Positions 27,020 through 37,196 are shown, counted from the first letter of the stretch. The stretch is 64,000 nt of DNA from Hoyosella rhizosphaerae (GCF_014643175.1 NZ_BMJH01000003.1:124001-188000), one strand, 5' to 3'. A program made the numbers and translations. Notes: generated from the sequence alone by a model not told the origin.

Positions 27020-28078
27020 TCAGTTACCGGACCGGAAAGGGATGGCAGTTTGCGCTTCACGCCGTGTCTCGAAAGGCACGGTGGTGACGGAAACTGGTGA
27101 TTCACCGATTGCCTCGAGAGCTTCCGCATTCGACAGTCCTTGCCCACCATCAACTGTGGGCTTGCGCAGTTCGATGTATTCAGCGAACCGTTCAGGACTC
27201 ACTGCGCGAACTTCGAAGTTCATCATCGCGTGGTAGGTGCCGCACATCTCCGCACAGCGGCCAACGAATGCGCCTTCGCGTTCGATTTCACTGATCTGGA
27301 AAGAGAAGTCAGAGTGGTTCTCTGCCGGGTTCGGCAAGACGTCACGCTTGAACAGGAATTCAGGCACCCAGAACGAGTGGACGACGTCTGAGGAGGCAAG
27401 TACGAACTCAATTCGACGGTTCGTGGGAAGCACGAGGACCGGAATCTCTTCGCTCGAACCGAGAGTCTCAATGGTGTTGTACTCGAGGTATGACAGATCT
27501 CCTCGGCGCTTGCCGTGGATTGGGCCAAATTCGTCGTCATCGTTGGGGTCGACGACCTGTGGGCCACCATCCGGATCGGATCCGTCGTAGAACGGCGTTC
27601 CATCACCCATGTCTATGGTGCGGTAGCCGAACTTCCAGTTCCATTGGTACGCAGTGACGTCAACTACGACGTCGGCCTCGCCATGTTCTTTGTCGTTCAC
27701 AAAGTTCTGTACGACCACTGTGAAGTAGAACAGCACAGCGATAATGACGAAGGGAACTGCGGTGTAGAGCAGTTCTAGCGGGACGTTGTATCCCGTTTGT
27801 CGGGGGAAATCTGGGTCGCCCTTCTTCTTGCGGTGAAAGATCACCGTCCAGAAGGTAAGGCCCCACACGATTACACCCATGATGAGAGCAGCGACCACCG
27901 ACCAGGTCCACAATTCGCGCATCATCTGAGCCTGAGGGGTAACCCCTGATGGCCAGCCGAAACGAAGGACCGCATTGTCAATGGAGCAGCCCGAAAGGAG
28001 CACGGCAGCGATACCGAGAGTCGCCGCTAGCCCAGTCCGCCGCGCAATTCGACGCCGACTACCGTGTGCCACGTTCAC
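27020..28078 (-). CDS. ctaC: Cytochrome c oxidase subunit II (CuA-bearing lipoprotein)
   Basis: A 352-residue protein starting at a GTG preceded by AGGAAGG. A signal peptide ends in a lipobox (AVLLSGC), so the mature protein is likely lipid-anchored. Two transmembrane helices follow (WTWSVVAALIMGVIVWGLTF and LELLYTAVPFVIIAVLFYF), then a periplasmic cupredoxin domain. The CuA ligands are visible: His in SSDVVHSFWVPEF and Cys/Cys/His/Met in CAEMCGTYHAMM. An acidic insertion (GSDPDGGPQVVDPNDDDEFG) is typical of actinobacterial CtaC and probably docks QcrC. It accepts electrons for the heme a3-CuB site in CtaD. It is divergent from asnB. Confidence 0.96.
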   Translation of the reverse strand: MNVAHGSRRRIARRTGLAATLGIAAVLLSGCSIDNAVLRFGWPSGVTPQAQMMRELWTWSVVAALIMGVIVWGLTFWTVIFHRKKKGDPDFPRQTGYNVPLELLYTAVPFVIIAVLFYFTVVVQNFVNDKEHGEADVVVDVTAYQWNWKFGYRTIDMGDGTPFYDGSDPDGGPQVVDPNDDDEFGPIHGKRRGDLSYLEYNTIETLGSSEEIPVLVLPTNRRIEFVLASSDVVHSFWVPEFLFKRDVLPNPAENHSDFSFQISEIEREGAFVGRCAEMCGTYHAMMNFEVRAVSPERFAEYIELRKPTVDGGQGLSNAEALEAIGESPVSVTTVPFETRREAQTAIPFRSGN

Positions 28079-28102
28079 GCCTTCCTGGTTGCCACACTTG
28101 GT

Positions 28103-28150
28103 GCAGACTCGATTATCTAAAGTCTTGAGTCTGAATACTACGCAGCGTAG
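28103..28150. promoter_or_regulatory. Inverted repeats in the ctaC-asnB intergenic region
   Basis: CAGACTC and GAGTCTG form a 7-base inverted repeat with a 17-base spacer (28103-28133), followed by CTACGC-A-GCGTAG, a 13-base palindrome at 28138-28150. They lie 25-70 bases upstream of ctaC and about 145 bases upstream of asnB, in promoter territory. No regulator can be assigned. Confidence 0.3.
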
Positions 28151-28293
28151 ACCACGCGTTTGCAGCCGGCACTATCGGGTCTCCCCATGGGACGAAGAAA
28201 TATGCGGCATACTCCCTATCGGAAGTGTTTCCCCTGCCTGTAGGTGACCCGTTGTGGGCCGCCTGACTACCGCGAATAGAGGTGCTGAGCGCT

Positions 28294-30225
28294 GTGTGTG
28301 GCCTCCTAGGAATCTTGACGCCCGATCGGAACGCTGCGGTGATCGCACCCCAACTTGGTGAGGCGTTGCATTGCATGAGGCACCGCGGCCCTGACGAAGC
28401 CGGGACGTGGCATGACGAAGATTTGGCTCTTGGATTTAACCGTTTGTCCATTATCGATATCGCGCACTCTCACCAGCCGTTGCGGTGGGGCCCGGAGGGT
28501 AACTCTGAGCGCTACGCACTGACGTTTAACGGCGAGATCTACAACTACTTGGAGTTGCGCGAAGAGTTGGCGCGGGACCATGGAGCTGTATTTCATACGG
28601 AAGGCGACAGTGAAACGATTGTCGCGGCTTTTCACTACTGGGGCCCTCAGGCTGTGGAACGTCTTCGTGGAATGTTCGCATTCGCGGTTTGGGATACTGA
28701 GAAGCGCGAACTTTTTATCGCACGCGATCCGTTTGGAATCAAACCGTTTTTCTACGCGGAGGGCCAAGGCGGTTTTGGGTTTGGCAGCGAGAAAAAGAGC
28801 CTTCTGGAAGCGGCAGATTTACTCAAAATTGACCTAGATATTGACCCTCGGGCCACTGAACACTACTTGGTGTTGCAGTACGTTCCGGAACCAGAAACAC
28901 TGCACAAAGGCATTCGGCGCCTTGAGTCCGGGTGCTACGCGTGGGTGCGTCCTGGCGGATCACCAGAGATCACTCGATATTTCAAGCCACGGTTTCCTGT
29001 TGTCCCATTCAAAAAGGGAAAGGACGAGGCGCAAAAGCGGTACGACGAGATTGCTGCCGCCCTTGAGGATTCTGTAGCGAAACATATGCGGGCCGATGTG
29101 ACGGTGGGTTCGTTTTTGTCGGGTGGAATTGATTCGACGGCAATTGCGGCCTTGGCGATTCGGCATAATCCGGATCTCATAACTTTCACTACGGGATTTC
29201 AGCGCGAAGGGTATTCCGAAGTTGATGTTGCAGCAGAGTCCGCGGAGGCAATAGGCGCCCGGCATGTCGTGAAAGTCGTAGGCCCCGAAGAGTTTGCGAA
29301 CGCGATACCCGAGATCGTCTGGTACCTCGACGATCCAGTAGCAGATCCCGCTTTGATTCCGCTGTACTTCGTCGCTCGCGAGGCCCGCAAACACGTGAAA
29401 GTCGTGTTGTCAGGCGAGGGTGCTGACGAACTGTTCGGTGGGTACACCATCTACCGCGAGCCCCTATCGTTGAAGCCGTTTGAAGCCTTGACTCCAGGAA
29501 TGCGACGCGCTGCGGCCCGGTTGTCCGATCGGATTCCTGAGGGCAAGCGTGGAAAGAGTTTGCTACAGCGCGGTTCCCTCTCGCTTGAGGAGCGCTATTA
29601 CGGCAATGCGCGCAGCTTCCAGGACGCCCATCTACGCGCCGTGTTGCGAGATTTCAGGCCCGAATGGACGCACATGGATGTCACAGCGCCGATCTATGCG
29701 CAATCTGAGGGTTGGGATCCTGTGGCACGGATGCAGCATGTGGATCTTTTCACGTGGCTGAGAGGCGACATTCTCGTCAAGGCTGACAAGATGACGATGG
29801 CGAACTCGTTGGAACTGCGTGTCCCATTCCTAGATCCTGAGGTTTTCGCGGTCGCTGAGAAGCTTCCGTTTAAGCAAAAACTGACGCGTGAGACGACGAA
29901 GTTTGCGCTCCGTCAGGCGTTGGAAGGCATTGTGCCGGGGCACGTTTTGCATCGCGCGAAGCTTGGTTTCCCTGTGCCGATTCGTCATTGGCTGCGCGGA
30001 CCTGAGTTGTATGAGTGGTCACGCACTCAGATCGCGGAGTCTGGTACTGATCACATTCTGAATTTGGGCGCAGTGAGCCAGATGTTGGAAGAGCACCGGA
30101 CTGGAGTGTCGGACCATAGTCGACGCTTGTGGACTTTGATTACGTTCATGGTGTGGCACGGCATTTTTGTGGAGAACCGGATCAAACCAGCTATTGAGGA
30201 TCATCAGTACCCGGTTAAGCTCTGA
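28294..30225 (+). CDS. asnB: Glutamine-hydrolysing asparagine synthetase
   Basis: About 643 residues. The start is the GTG at 28294, because the next codon encodes the catalytic N-terminal Cys (CGLLG) of the class II glutaminase, which must be exposed after Met removal. The glutaminase domain (1-220) has MRHRGPDEAGTW and LTFNGEIYNYLELREEL. The synthetase domain has the PP-loop SGGIDSTAIAAL, LSGEGADELFGGYTIYREP and NSLELRVPFLDPEVFA. It makes asparagine from aspartate, ATP and glutamine. In C. glutamicum and mycobacteria the homologue (LtsA/AsnB) is needed for lysozyme resistance or amidation-related cell-wall integrity; that is known of the family. Synteny matches Rv2201. Confidence 0.95.
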   Translation: MCGLLGILTPDRNAAVIAPQLGEALHCMRHRGPDEAGTWHDEDLALGFNRLSIIDIAHSHQPLRWGPEGNSERYALTFNGEIYNYLELREELARDHGAVFHTEGDSETIVAAFHYWGPQAVERLRGMFAFAVWDTEKRELFIARDPFGIKPFFYAEGQGGFGFGSEKKSLLEAADLLKIDLDIDPRATEHYLVLQYVPEPETLHKGIRRLESGCYAWVRPGGSPEITRYFKPRFPVVPFKKGKDEAQKRYDEIAAALEDSVAKHMRADVTVGSFLSGGIDSTAIAALAIRHNPDLITFTTGFQREGYSEVDVAAESAEAIGARHVVKVVGPEEFANAIPEIVWYLDDPVADPALIPLYFVAREARKHVKVVLSGEGADELFGGYTIYREPLSLKPFEALTPGMRRAAARLSDRIPEGKRGKSLLQRGSLSLEERYYGNARSFQDAHLRAVLRDFRPEWTHMDVTAPIYAQSEGWDPVARMQHVDLFTWLRGDILVKADKMTMANSLELRVPFLDPEVFAVAEKLPFKQKLTRETTKFALRQALEGIVPGHVLHRAKLGFPVPIRHWLRGPELYEWSRTQIAESGTDHILNLGAVSQMLEEHRTGVSDHSRRLWTLITFMVWHGIFVENRIKPAIEDHQYPVKL

Positions 30226-30248
30226 GGGTGTGATCCTCACCCGCTTGC

Positions 30249-30656
30249 TTATCTCACCTGGGTGCGATGTGTTTGTTCGTATCGCTCTTTTTCGCGCTTG
30301 ATACGTGCTGTGGTTCTCGGATTCTGCAGGTCGGCAGGTAGTCCGTGGCGCTCGAGTCGTCGGGCGCGATTGGGTTCCATGTAAGCGGCTGAGTAGAACA
30401 ACGCCAGCAATACGCCGAGAAGTACGACTGACCCGGTCAGCACAAATGGACCGGGCAGTAGGAAACCCAGAGCAAACAGGGGCATGAACGGAACCAGGCT
30501 TCGGACGAGATGTCGCGGAACGGCCCTGTTACCGGTGAGGTCGTTCCGCACCCACTCCTGCATTGTGGGTGGGAGTGTTCGGCCGAAACTGTAGCCAATC
30601 CATTGCAATGGGCCGGGTCGAGTTCGTTGGTTCTTTATTTTGTGCAGTGTTTTCAT
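30249..30656 (-). CDS. Small membrane protein, DUF5313-like
   Basis: A 135-residue protein with two adjacent hydrophobic helices (LVPFMPLFALGFLLPGPFVL and VVLLGVLLALFYSAAYM), flanked by a basic N-terminus (HKIKNQRTRPGPLQW) and a charged C-terminal tail. The N-terminal RPGPLQWIGYSFGRTLPP and the helix-pair arrangement fit the actinobacterial DUF5313 family. Function unknown. Its ATG overlaps the stop of the MarR/OhrR-like gene (ATGA), so the two are translationally coupled, and the regulator probably controls this gene. It converges with asnB. Confidence 0.75.
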   Translation of the reverse strand: MKTLHKIKNQRTRPGPLQWIGYSFGRTLPPTMQEWVRNDLTGNRAVPRHLVRSLVPFMPLFALGFLLPGPFVLTGSVVLLGVLLALFYSAAYMEPNRARRLERHGLPADLQNPRTTARIKREKERYEQTHRTQVR

Positions 30657-31108
30657 GCGTCTAGTACTCCGGCTCGTAGCGCGGCGGCGTTGATATTGCT
30701 GAGCACGTCGTGCAGTTCGGTAATTTCGGCTTCTGTTACACCTAGTCGAGCCATCACCGCTGGCGGTATGGCTTCTGCCTGTTTACGCAGGGACTTGCCG
30801 GACTCGGTGAGCCGAACTTCGAGTTTGCGTTCGTCCTGTTGGCTGCGCTCCCGCACGATCAGGCCTGCCGCTTCGAGCCGTTTGAGGAGTGGCGACAGCG
30901 TGGCGGAGTCGAGTTGGAGTGCTGCGCCGATGTTGCGAACAGAACGCGGATTCTGCTCCCACAGGGCGAGCATGACGAGGTATTGCGGATGTGTGAGACC
31001 CATTGGCTCGAGCAAGGGCCTATAGACGGCCAGCACTGCCCGGTTTGCTACAGCGAGAGCGAAGCACACTTGCCTATCGAGCGCGAGTAGGTCCGACTTT
31101 TCTTCCAT
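30653..31108 (-). CDS. MarR-family regulator, OhrR-like (organic peroxide sensor type)
   Basis: A 151-residue winged-helix regulator. The N-terminal ALDRQVCFALAVANRA places a Cys at the position of the reactive sensor cysteine of OhrR, followed by RPLLEPMGLTHPQYLVMLAL typical of OhrR proteins. The wing and recognition helix are at SVRNIGAALQLDSATLSPLLKRL. It probably represses its own operon and releases DNA when the cysteine is oxidised by organic hydroperoxides. The ATG at 31106-31108 is chosen over a TTG at 31129. A perfect palindrome lies 22 bases upstream (31131-31163). No ohr peroxidase gene is adjacent; the downstream partner is a DUF5313-like membrane protein. Confidence 0.85.
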   Translation of the reverse strand: MEEKSDLLALDRQVCFALAVANRAVLAVYRPLLEPMGLTHPQYLVMLALWEQNPRSVRNIGAALQLDSATLSPLLKRLEAAGLIVRERSQQDERKLEVRLTESGKSLRKQAEAIPPAVMARLGVTEAEITELHDVLSNINAAALRAGVLDA

Positions 31109-31130
31109 GCGCACTATCGTAGCGCCCAAT

Positions 31131-31163
31131 TAGATAGCGCACTACTCATTAGTGCGCTATCTA
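31131..31163. promoter_or_regulatory. Perfect 14-base inverted repeat, likely OhrR-type operator
   Basis: TAGATAGCGCACTA and its exact complement flank a five-base spacer, 22 bases upstream of the regulator start. A degenerate copy (GCGCACTATCGTAGCGC, 31109-31125) lies between it and the ATG. The size and placement are those of a MarR-family autoregulatory operator. There is no U-tract, so a terminator is unlikely. Confidence 0.75.
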
Positions 31164-31200
31164 CAATGCTGTGAACTACACACAGCTTTTCCAAGCAACT

Positions 31201-31235
31201 GAGGGGCTGCGCGCCTCCTCGGCACACAGCCCCTC
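31201..31235 (-). terminator. Possible terminator after the adenosine kinase gene
   Basis: A 9-base-pair stem (GAGGGGCTG with CAGCCCCTC) and 17-base loop, 28 bases past the adoK stop on the minus strand. No good U-tract, so weak. Confidence 0.4.
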
Positions 31236-31262
31236 TGCAACACACGTCTAGCGCAATGCGCG

Positions 31263-32258
<996 letters not shown>

Positions 32259-32360
32259 TCAGTTTGTTGTGTCGCCAGTATGAGAAGTGCGACGCACTAC
32301 CGTACCGCGAAGATACTGATGGTCCTTAAAATCGCGCACGCAATACCGCCAGTACGCACT

Positions 32361-32394
32361 GTGGGGTGACCCGGCAAAAGCCAGGCCACCCCAC
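32361..32394 (-). terminator. Probable terminator after the IscA-like gene
   Basis: GTGGGGTG pairs with CACCCCAC, with additional GGC/GCC pairing around an AAAA loop, 21 bases past the stop at 32415 on the minus strand. Confidence 0.55.
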
Positions 32395-32414
32395 AATGAA
32401 ATGTGTGTACGGAC

Positions 32415-32765
32415 TCAGTTAAACGAGTCTCCGCAGGCACATGAACCCGTCGCTTGAGGGTTGTCGATAGTGAAACCCTGCTTTTCGATCGTGTCAACGA
32501 AATCGATGACCGCACCGTGCAGGTACGGCTCACTCATACGGTCGACTGCCAACTTCACACCATCGAAATCACTGACGTGGTCACCGTCGAGCTCGCGGTC
32601 GTCAAAGAAAAGCTGGTAGCGAAGCCCAGCGCAACCACCAGGTTGGACGGCGATTCGCAACGCTAGGTCGTCGCGACCTTCTTGTTCCAGGAGAGCCTTA
32701 GCCTTCGCTGCGGCCGCTGCTGTGAGCTGCGCGCCCTGGGTGGTGGTTTCATTCTGCACTGTCAT
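32415..32765 (-). CDS. A-type iron-sulfur cluster carrier (HesB/IscA/ErpA family)
   Basis: A 116-residue protein with the three cysteines of A-type carriers: one in QPGGCAGLRYQL and two in GSCACGDSFN at the C-terminus. It binds iron or a Fe-S cluster and hands it to apoproteins such as aconitase or radical-SAM enzymes; LipA, encoded elsewhere in this window, is one potential client. It matches Rv2204c in length and position. Which client it serves, and whether erpA is the better name, cannot be settled from sequence. Confidence 0.92.
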   Translation of the reverse strand: MTVQNETTTQGAQLTAAAAAKAKALLEQEGRDDLALRIAVQPGGCAGLRYQLFFDDRELDGDHVSDFDGVKLAVDRMSEPYLHGAVIDFVDTIEKQGFTIDNPQATGSCACGDSFN

Positions 32766-32881
32766 GCGTTCTCCCTCAGCTCAGACAAAAATGCCGTGCA
32801 CATACCGGTGCTAGTCTCAACGGTACTCTTCATCGAATAATTCCCCTAGTCTCCCTGTCTTGAGAGATTGGGGCAACTATG

Positions 32882-33931
32882 TCAAATATAGCCGCGTGCG
32901 ATATGGCGTGTGAGTTCATGTAGAGCCTCCGCTCCCCGTGCAAGTGCACTGCGAATCGATCCGCAGTGGGATGTCACAGAGTACGCGTCGTGAACACCGA
33001 GTTGCTTGTAGTGCTTAGGTGCCACCGACACCTGTCCAGCGATCACGATCGCTGGGACACCGCATTCGCTCGCTTTACGTGCCACGACAGACACGACTTT
33101 CCCGTTGAGAGATTGCTCGTCGAACGAACCTTCACCGGTGATGATGAGGTCAGCATCTGCGAGGCTCTCGTCCAGGCCAGTGTTGCGCGCCACTAGTTCG
33201 GCTCCGGAGCACCGGTGTGCACCCATCGCTAAAAGCGCCGCACCTAGTCCGCCGCCCGCTCCACTCCCCTCTTTACTTGAGCAGTAGCCCCAGTTCTCCA
33301 ACTCATTCGTTAGCAGGGTGAGGCGCCGTTCCAACCGCGCAACGGTCGCTGGATCTGCGCCTTTTTGGGGACCAAAAACTCGGGCGGCGCCATTCGCTCC
33401 AAGCAAGGGATTCGTCACATCTGTTGCAGCTACCAAGTCGATATGTTCGTATTCTGCTGCCGCAGCTGGCAATCCGCCCAAGGCCGCGAGCATGCCTACC
33501 CCACCATCGGTTGTCGCCGAGCCGCCGCAACCGACCACGATGGTTTTTGCCCCCAAGATCCGTGCGTCGTGAATCAATTCGCCGACGCCGTACGTCTTAG
33601 ACTGCCAAGCCGTGGCGGGCGTTGGCGTGGAGATGAGATGCAGCCCACAGGCCTGCGCCGATTCGATGTACGCGACATCGTCGACCATAAGCCACTGGGC
33701 ACTAACAGTTTCGCCGAGCGGACCGCACACATCAGTGTGGTGCGTGGATCCACCCAAAGCGCCGAGAACTTCGACAAATCCGGGCCCACCATCGGCTTGC
33801 GGACACATGACAACATTGTCACCAGGACGCTCTGTTGCCCACGCGTCGGCAATCGCCCTCGCAACGTCGAGCGCCGTCATCGTGCCAGCGAACTTGTCCG
33901 GCGCGACCACAATGTTGAGGCGAGTTTTCAC
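32882..33931 (-). CDS. glxK: Glycerate kinase
   Basis: A 349-residue glycerate 2-kinase of the GlxK/GarK type. The N-terminal IVVAPDKFAGTMTALDVARA and the conserved CPQADGGPGFVEVLGALGG open the family; VVGCGGSATTDGGVGMLAALGG and ITGEGSFDEQSLNGKV are the active-site glycine-rich segments. It phosphorylates D-glycerate to 2- or 3-phosphoglycerate, feeding lower glycolysis. The start is a GTG. It is the counterpart of Rv2205c (358 residues) and lies next to the IscA-like gene as there. It is divergent from the DUF3043 gene. Confidence 0.93.
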   Translation of the reverse strand: MKTRLNIVVAPDKFAGTMTALDVARAIADAWATERPGDNVVMCPQADGGPGFVEVLGALGGSTHHTDVCGPLGETVSAQWLMVDDVAYIESAQACGLHLISTPTPATAWQSKTYGVGELIHDARILGAKTIVVGCGGSATTDGGVGMLAALGGLPAAAAEYEHIDLVAATDVTNPLLGANGAARVFGPQKGADPATVARLERRLTLLTNELENWGYCSSKEGSGAGGGLGAALLAMGAHRCSGAELVARNTGLDESLADADLIITGEGSFDEQSLNGKVVSVVARKASECGVPAIVIAGQVSVAPKHYKQLGVHDAYSVTSHCGSIRSALARGAEALHELTRHIARGYI

Positions 33932-34008
33932 TACTTCAGTGTCACATTATGTGCCGATAGCGCCAGGGGGAGTTTGTACCCGCGACTCAATCGAATACCC
34001 TAAAGCCC

Positions 34009-34686
34009 GTGAAATCCTCCGGACGTGGCAGCGACAACAACTCACCAGACGACGGCGCCGACTCCCCAGATGCGGGCGCCGCTGTTCGCCGGGGGTACAC
34101 CCCAGCAAAAGGCCGTGCCACACCGAAGCGGAGCGAGAAGCAGCGCGGCTCGCGCGGCCCTATTATGCCGCCGCCCATGACGCGCGCGGAGGCCCGCGCG
34201 CGCCGGAAGGCCATCAAAGCCGAGAAGAAAAAGACTGAATCGAAGATGACCAAAGCTGAGCGGAAGAAGCTCAGCGCGGAAACTCGAATGCGCGCAAATG
34301 AGCGCCGCCAGCGCATGATGTCAGGCGAGGAAGAGTTCCTCCTCCCCCGCGACCGTGGCCAAGTGCGACGTTTTGCGCGTAACTACGTAGATGCTCGCCG
34401 CAACCTTGCCGGCTTATTCATGCCGCTCGCTCTCGTCGTGCTACTGACGCTGTTCATGCCACCCGAGATCCAAGGCGTCATCACCCTCGGCATGTTGGTG
34501 TTCTTGATCTTCATGATCGCTGAAGGAATCATGCTAGGGCGGACCATTAGCAACAAGATTCGCGAACGGTTCCCAGACAGCGAAGACACAGGCTTTAGTA
34601 TCGGTTGGTACTCATTCGTGCGCGCAACTCAGGTGCGACGACTGCGGGTGCCGCGTCCGCAGGTACGCCCCGGCGATCCCGTCTGA
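34009..34686 (+). CDS. DUF3043-family membrane protein (Rv2206-like)
   Basis: A 225-residue protein with a long, highly charged, Lys/Arg/Glu-rich N-terminus (about 120 residues, including KAIKAEKKKTESKMTKAERKK), likely cytoplasmic and helical. Two transmembrane helices follow (LAGLFMPLALVVLLTLFMPP and GVITLGMLVFLIFMIAEGIML). A C-terminal basic tail ends in RRLRVPRPQVRPGDPV. The arrangement fits DUF3043, conserved in Mycobacteriales and of unknown function. The start is GTG. It is followed five bases later by cobU, with which it may be co-transcribed. Confidence 0.85.
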   Translation: MKSSGRGSDNNSPDDGADSPDAGAAVRRGYTPAKGRATPKRSEKQRGSRGPIMPPPMTRAEARARRKAIKAEKKKTESKMTKAERKKLSAETRMRANERRQRMMSGEEEFLLPRDRGQVRRFARNYVDARRNLAGLFMPLALVVLLTLFMPPEIQGVITLGMLVFLIFMIAEGIMLGRTISNKIRERFPDSEDTGFSIGWYSFVRATQVRRLRVPRPQVRPGDPV

Positions 34687-34691
34687 GCCAC

Positions 34692-35243
34692 GTGCGTTGT
34701 CTCATTCTCGGTGGTGCTCGGTCGGGTAAATCCAGTTTCGGCGAGGCTTTGATTGCAGACTTGGCGTCCAGCGATCAAGTGCCGGTCCGGTACATTGCCA
34801 CATCACCCCATCGTCCGAATGACGAGGAATGGGCCGATCGGATCAGGCGGCACCGGGCGACCCGCCCCCACCACTGGTCGACGGTGGAAACTTTGGATGT
34901 TGCCGACGAACTACGCACCAGCCCTCATACGCCGACGATCGTCGATGATCTTGGAACTTGGTTGGCAGCGGAGATGGACGTGTCGGGCGCCTGGGATGGT
35001 CATCGGGCTGAGCTTGTTGGTCGCCTCGACGATCTCGTGTCGAGCGTGAAGAACTTCACATCACCGCTTGTCATCGTGACTCCGGAGGTTGGGCTAGGAA
35101 TAGTTCCAGACACCCGCGCTGGAAGAATGTTCCGAGACGACATCGGGGTGTTGAACGCCCGGATCGCCGAAGTGTGCGAGAAGGTAGTACTTGTTGTCGC
35201 AGGAATATCGTTGCCGCTGAAGCAAGTTCCACCGCTTAGGTAG
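34692..35243 (+). CDS. cobU: Adenosylcobinamide kinase / adenosylcobinamide-phosphate guanylyltransferase
   Basis: A 183-residue protein. The GTG at 34692 is the likely start, placing the P-loop GGARSGKSSF directly at the N-terminus as in CobU/CobP; the open frame extends to 34605 inside the previous gene. DEEWADRIRRHRATRP carries the His that becomes guanylylated. CobU phosphorylates adenosylcobinamide and then attaches GMP in the nucleotide-loop assembly of vitamin B12. It is 35 bases upstream of cobT, and cobS follows, completing the lower-ligand loop pathway. Many mycobacteria keep cobU elsewhere, so its presence here is a small difference. Confidence 0.92.
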   Translation: MRCLILGGARSGKSSFGEALIADLASSDQVPVRYIATSPHRPNDEEWADRIRRHRATRPHHWSTVETLDVADELRTSPHTPTIVDDLGTWLAAEMDVSGAWDGHRAELVGRLDDLVSSVKNFTSPLVIVTPEVGLGIVPDTRAGRMFRDDIGVLNARIAEVCEKVVLVVAGISLPLKQVPPLR

Positions 35244-35278
35244 GTTCTGTATCACTGTGGTGAGGAAGGCAGGACTTC

Positions 35279-36352
35279 GTGACTGGCCCACAGGCCCCCG
35301 ACGAACCCGATGTGCGCGCAACATTCGGGGCAATAGACCAACCTGACCGCGAGGTACGACGCGCCGCCAGCGAACGCCAACTGACGCTCACAAAACCGCG
35401 TGGGTCCCTCGGTCGACTTGAAGACTTGGCAGTGTGGATTGCGGCCTGCCAAGGGCAGTGTCCCCCGAAACCGTTCACACGCCCGCGGGTCGTCATTTTT
35501 GCTGGAGACCACGGCATCGCAAATACAGGTGTGTCGGCGTACCCGCCTGAAGTGACCGCGCAAATGATTCACAATTTTCTCGCGGGAGGCGCTGCCATCA
35601 ACATTCTGGCGGACGTTGCTGGCGCTTCAGTGCGAGTCGTTGATATGTCGGTTCGGGGTGAAACCCCCGCATCCGTCTCCAGGTTCAAGGTTCGTGAAGC
35701 GTCTGGTCGGATTGACCAAGAAGACGCCATGTCGATGGAAGAAACTCTCACGGCAATTGCAGCTGGACGCGCTATCGCCGACGAAGAGATAGATTCGGGT
35801 GCGGATGTCCTCATCGCTGGCGACATGGGCATCGGTAATACGACACCCGCTACCGTGCTGATTGCAGCAGTGACGTCAACCGAACCCGTCGCTGTTGTTG
35901 GACGAGGCACTGGGATTGATGACAATACGTGGATGCGCAAAGCGACAGCTGTTCGTGATGCGCTGAGGCGAGCAAAACCTGTGGTGCGTAACCCTGTTGA
36001 GCTTCTGGCGACAGCCTCTGGGCCTGATCTTGCAGCTATGGCCGGGTTCTTAGCGCAGTGTGCGTTACGGCGAACCCCCGTGATTCTTGACGGGGTTGTA
36101 GTGACAGCCGCAGCCCTCATTGCTGAGAATCTCGCGGCGGGCGCAAGTGAATGGTGGGTTGCCGGTCATCGGTCCACCGAACCAGCCCACACAGTGGCGT
36201 TGCAGTATCTGCGCCTCGACCCAATTGTTGATCTTGGTATGAGGCTTGGTGAAGGCTCAGGAGCCACCATCGCCCTGCCTGTGCTGTCGGCAGCCGTCGC
36301 CACACTAGCCAACATGGCCACCTTTTCGGAAGCGGGGGTTTCGGACCAGTGA
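35279..36352 (+). CDS. cobT: Nicotinate-nucleotide-dimethylbenzimidazole phosphoribosyltransferase
   Basis: A 357-residue CobT. It activates dimethylbenzimidazole to alpha-ribazole phosphate for the lower ligand of cobalamin. Conserved segments are [39 protein letters not shown] and the region [15 protein letters not shown] with the catalytic Glu. The start is GTG preceded by AGGA. It overlaps cobS by four bases (GTGA) and follows cobU; in M. tuberculosis cobT (Rv2207) and cobS (Rv2208) are likewise adjacent. Confidence 0.95.
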   Translation: MTGPQAPDEPDVRATFGAIDQPDREVRRAASERQLTLTKPRGSLGRLEDLAVWIAACQGQCPPKPFTRPRVVIFAGDHGIANTGVSAYPPEVTAQMIHNFLAGGAAINILADVAGASVRVVDMSVRGETPASVSRFKVREASGRIDQEDAMSMEETLTAIAAGRAIADEEIDSGADVLIAGDMGIGNTTPATVLIAAVTSTEPVAVVGRGTGIDDNTWMRKATAVRDALRRAKPVVRNPVELLATASGPDLAAMAGFLAQCALRRTPVILDGVVVTAAALIAENLAAGASEWWVAGHRSTEPAHTVALQYLRLDPIVDLGMRLGEGSGATIALPVLSAAVATLANMATFSEAGVSDQ

Positions 36353-37143
36353 CTCGGCAAGACAAACGAACACGTCCGCGCAATAACCCATCGATCGACG
36401 GCATTCACCTTGCGTTCTCATGGTTGACGATTCTGCCGTTTCGTGGCCCGCGGCTAGTTGACCGGCATGCTGGCGCGTGGGCGATCGCCGCTTCCCCACT
36501 GATCGGGCTCGGGTTTGGTGTTGTCGCAGCTCTGATGCTGTGGGGAATGTTGGCAGCGAATTTACCGTGGCAGTTGGCGGGCGTCCTTACAGTCGGAGCA
36601 TTAGCCCTGTTCACACGTGGGATGCATATCGACGGACTTGCCGACACTGCCGATGGTCTCGGAACTTTTGGGTCACCCGCACGTGCTCAAGAGGTGATGC
36701 GGGCCGGCGGTTCGGGACCGTTTGGTGTCGCGACGTTGGTCGTGGTCTTGGTTGGTCAGGCATTGGCGCTGGGCGCTCTTGCTGAGAAGCAGATGTTTGT
36801 CGGGATTGTCGTCGCGATCGCTGCTGCCCGTGTATCCGTCGTTTTAGCTTGTCGTACCGGCATTCGGCCCGCCCGAAAGGATGGGTTTGGTGCCCTGGTC
36901 GTCGGAACGCAATCGTGGGCCCTGATCGGTACGTGGATTGTGGCGTGCCTCTTCATCGCCACGATGGCTGTGTCGAATAGCCCTATTCATGGTCCAGTAG
37001 TCGTTGTTGTGGCGTTCGCCGTAGCGTTTGTTTTCACTATCCACTGCGCACGGAGATTTGCAGGGCTCAATGGGGATGTTCTTGGAGCGGTGTTAGAGAT
37101 TACGGTTCTCTTGATCGCTGTGGGCATGCTGCTCGGAAATTAG
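36349..37143 (+). CDS. cobS: Adenosylcobinamide-GDP ribazoletransferase (cobalamin synthase)
   Basis: A 264-residue polytopic membrane protein with about seven hydrophobic helices. It joins adenosylcobinamide-GDP and alpha-ribazole, the last step of cobalamin assembly. The family motif [11 protein letters not shown] (about residues 92-104), with its metal-binding aspartates, is preceded by TRGMHI. It is translationally coupled to cobT. It is followed by a GC-rich hairpin at 37147. Confidence 0.95.
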   Translation: MTRQDKRTRPRNNPSIDGIHLAFSWLTILPFRGPRLVDRHAGAWAIAASPLIGLGFGVVAALMLWGMLAANLPWQLAGVLTVGALALFTRGMHIDGLADTADGLGTFGSPARAQEVMRAGGSGPFGVATLVVVLVGQALALGALAEKQMFVGIVVAIAAARVSVVLACRTGIRPARKDGFGALVVGTQSWALIGTWIVACLFIATMAVSNSPIHGPVVVVVAFAVAFVFTIHCARRFAGLNGDVLGAVLEITVLLIAVGMLLGN

Positions 37144-37146
37144 TCC

Positions 37147-37172
37147 GCCCGCCACAGCGATCTGTGGCGGGC
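37147..37172. terminator. Hairpin between convergent cobS and ilvE
   Basis: An 11-base-pair stem (GCCCGCCACAG and complement) with a four-base loop, immediately past the cobS stop and 25 bases from the ilvE stop. No U-tract on either side, so termination may be weak. Confidence 0.55.
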
Positions 37173-37196
37173 AGTCAGGTCCGGATGGTCACGGGC

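Noticed and set aside
31131-31163. Intrinsic terminator reading of the palindrome before the MarR-type gene
   Set aside because: No U-tract on either strand and only moderate GC. It lies just upstream of the regulator start, which favours an operator.
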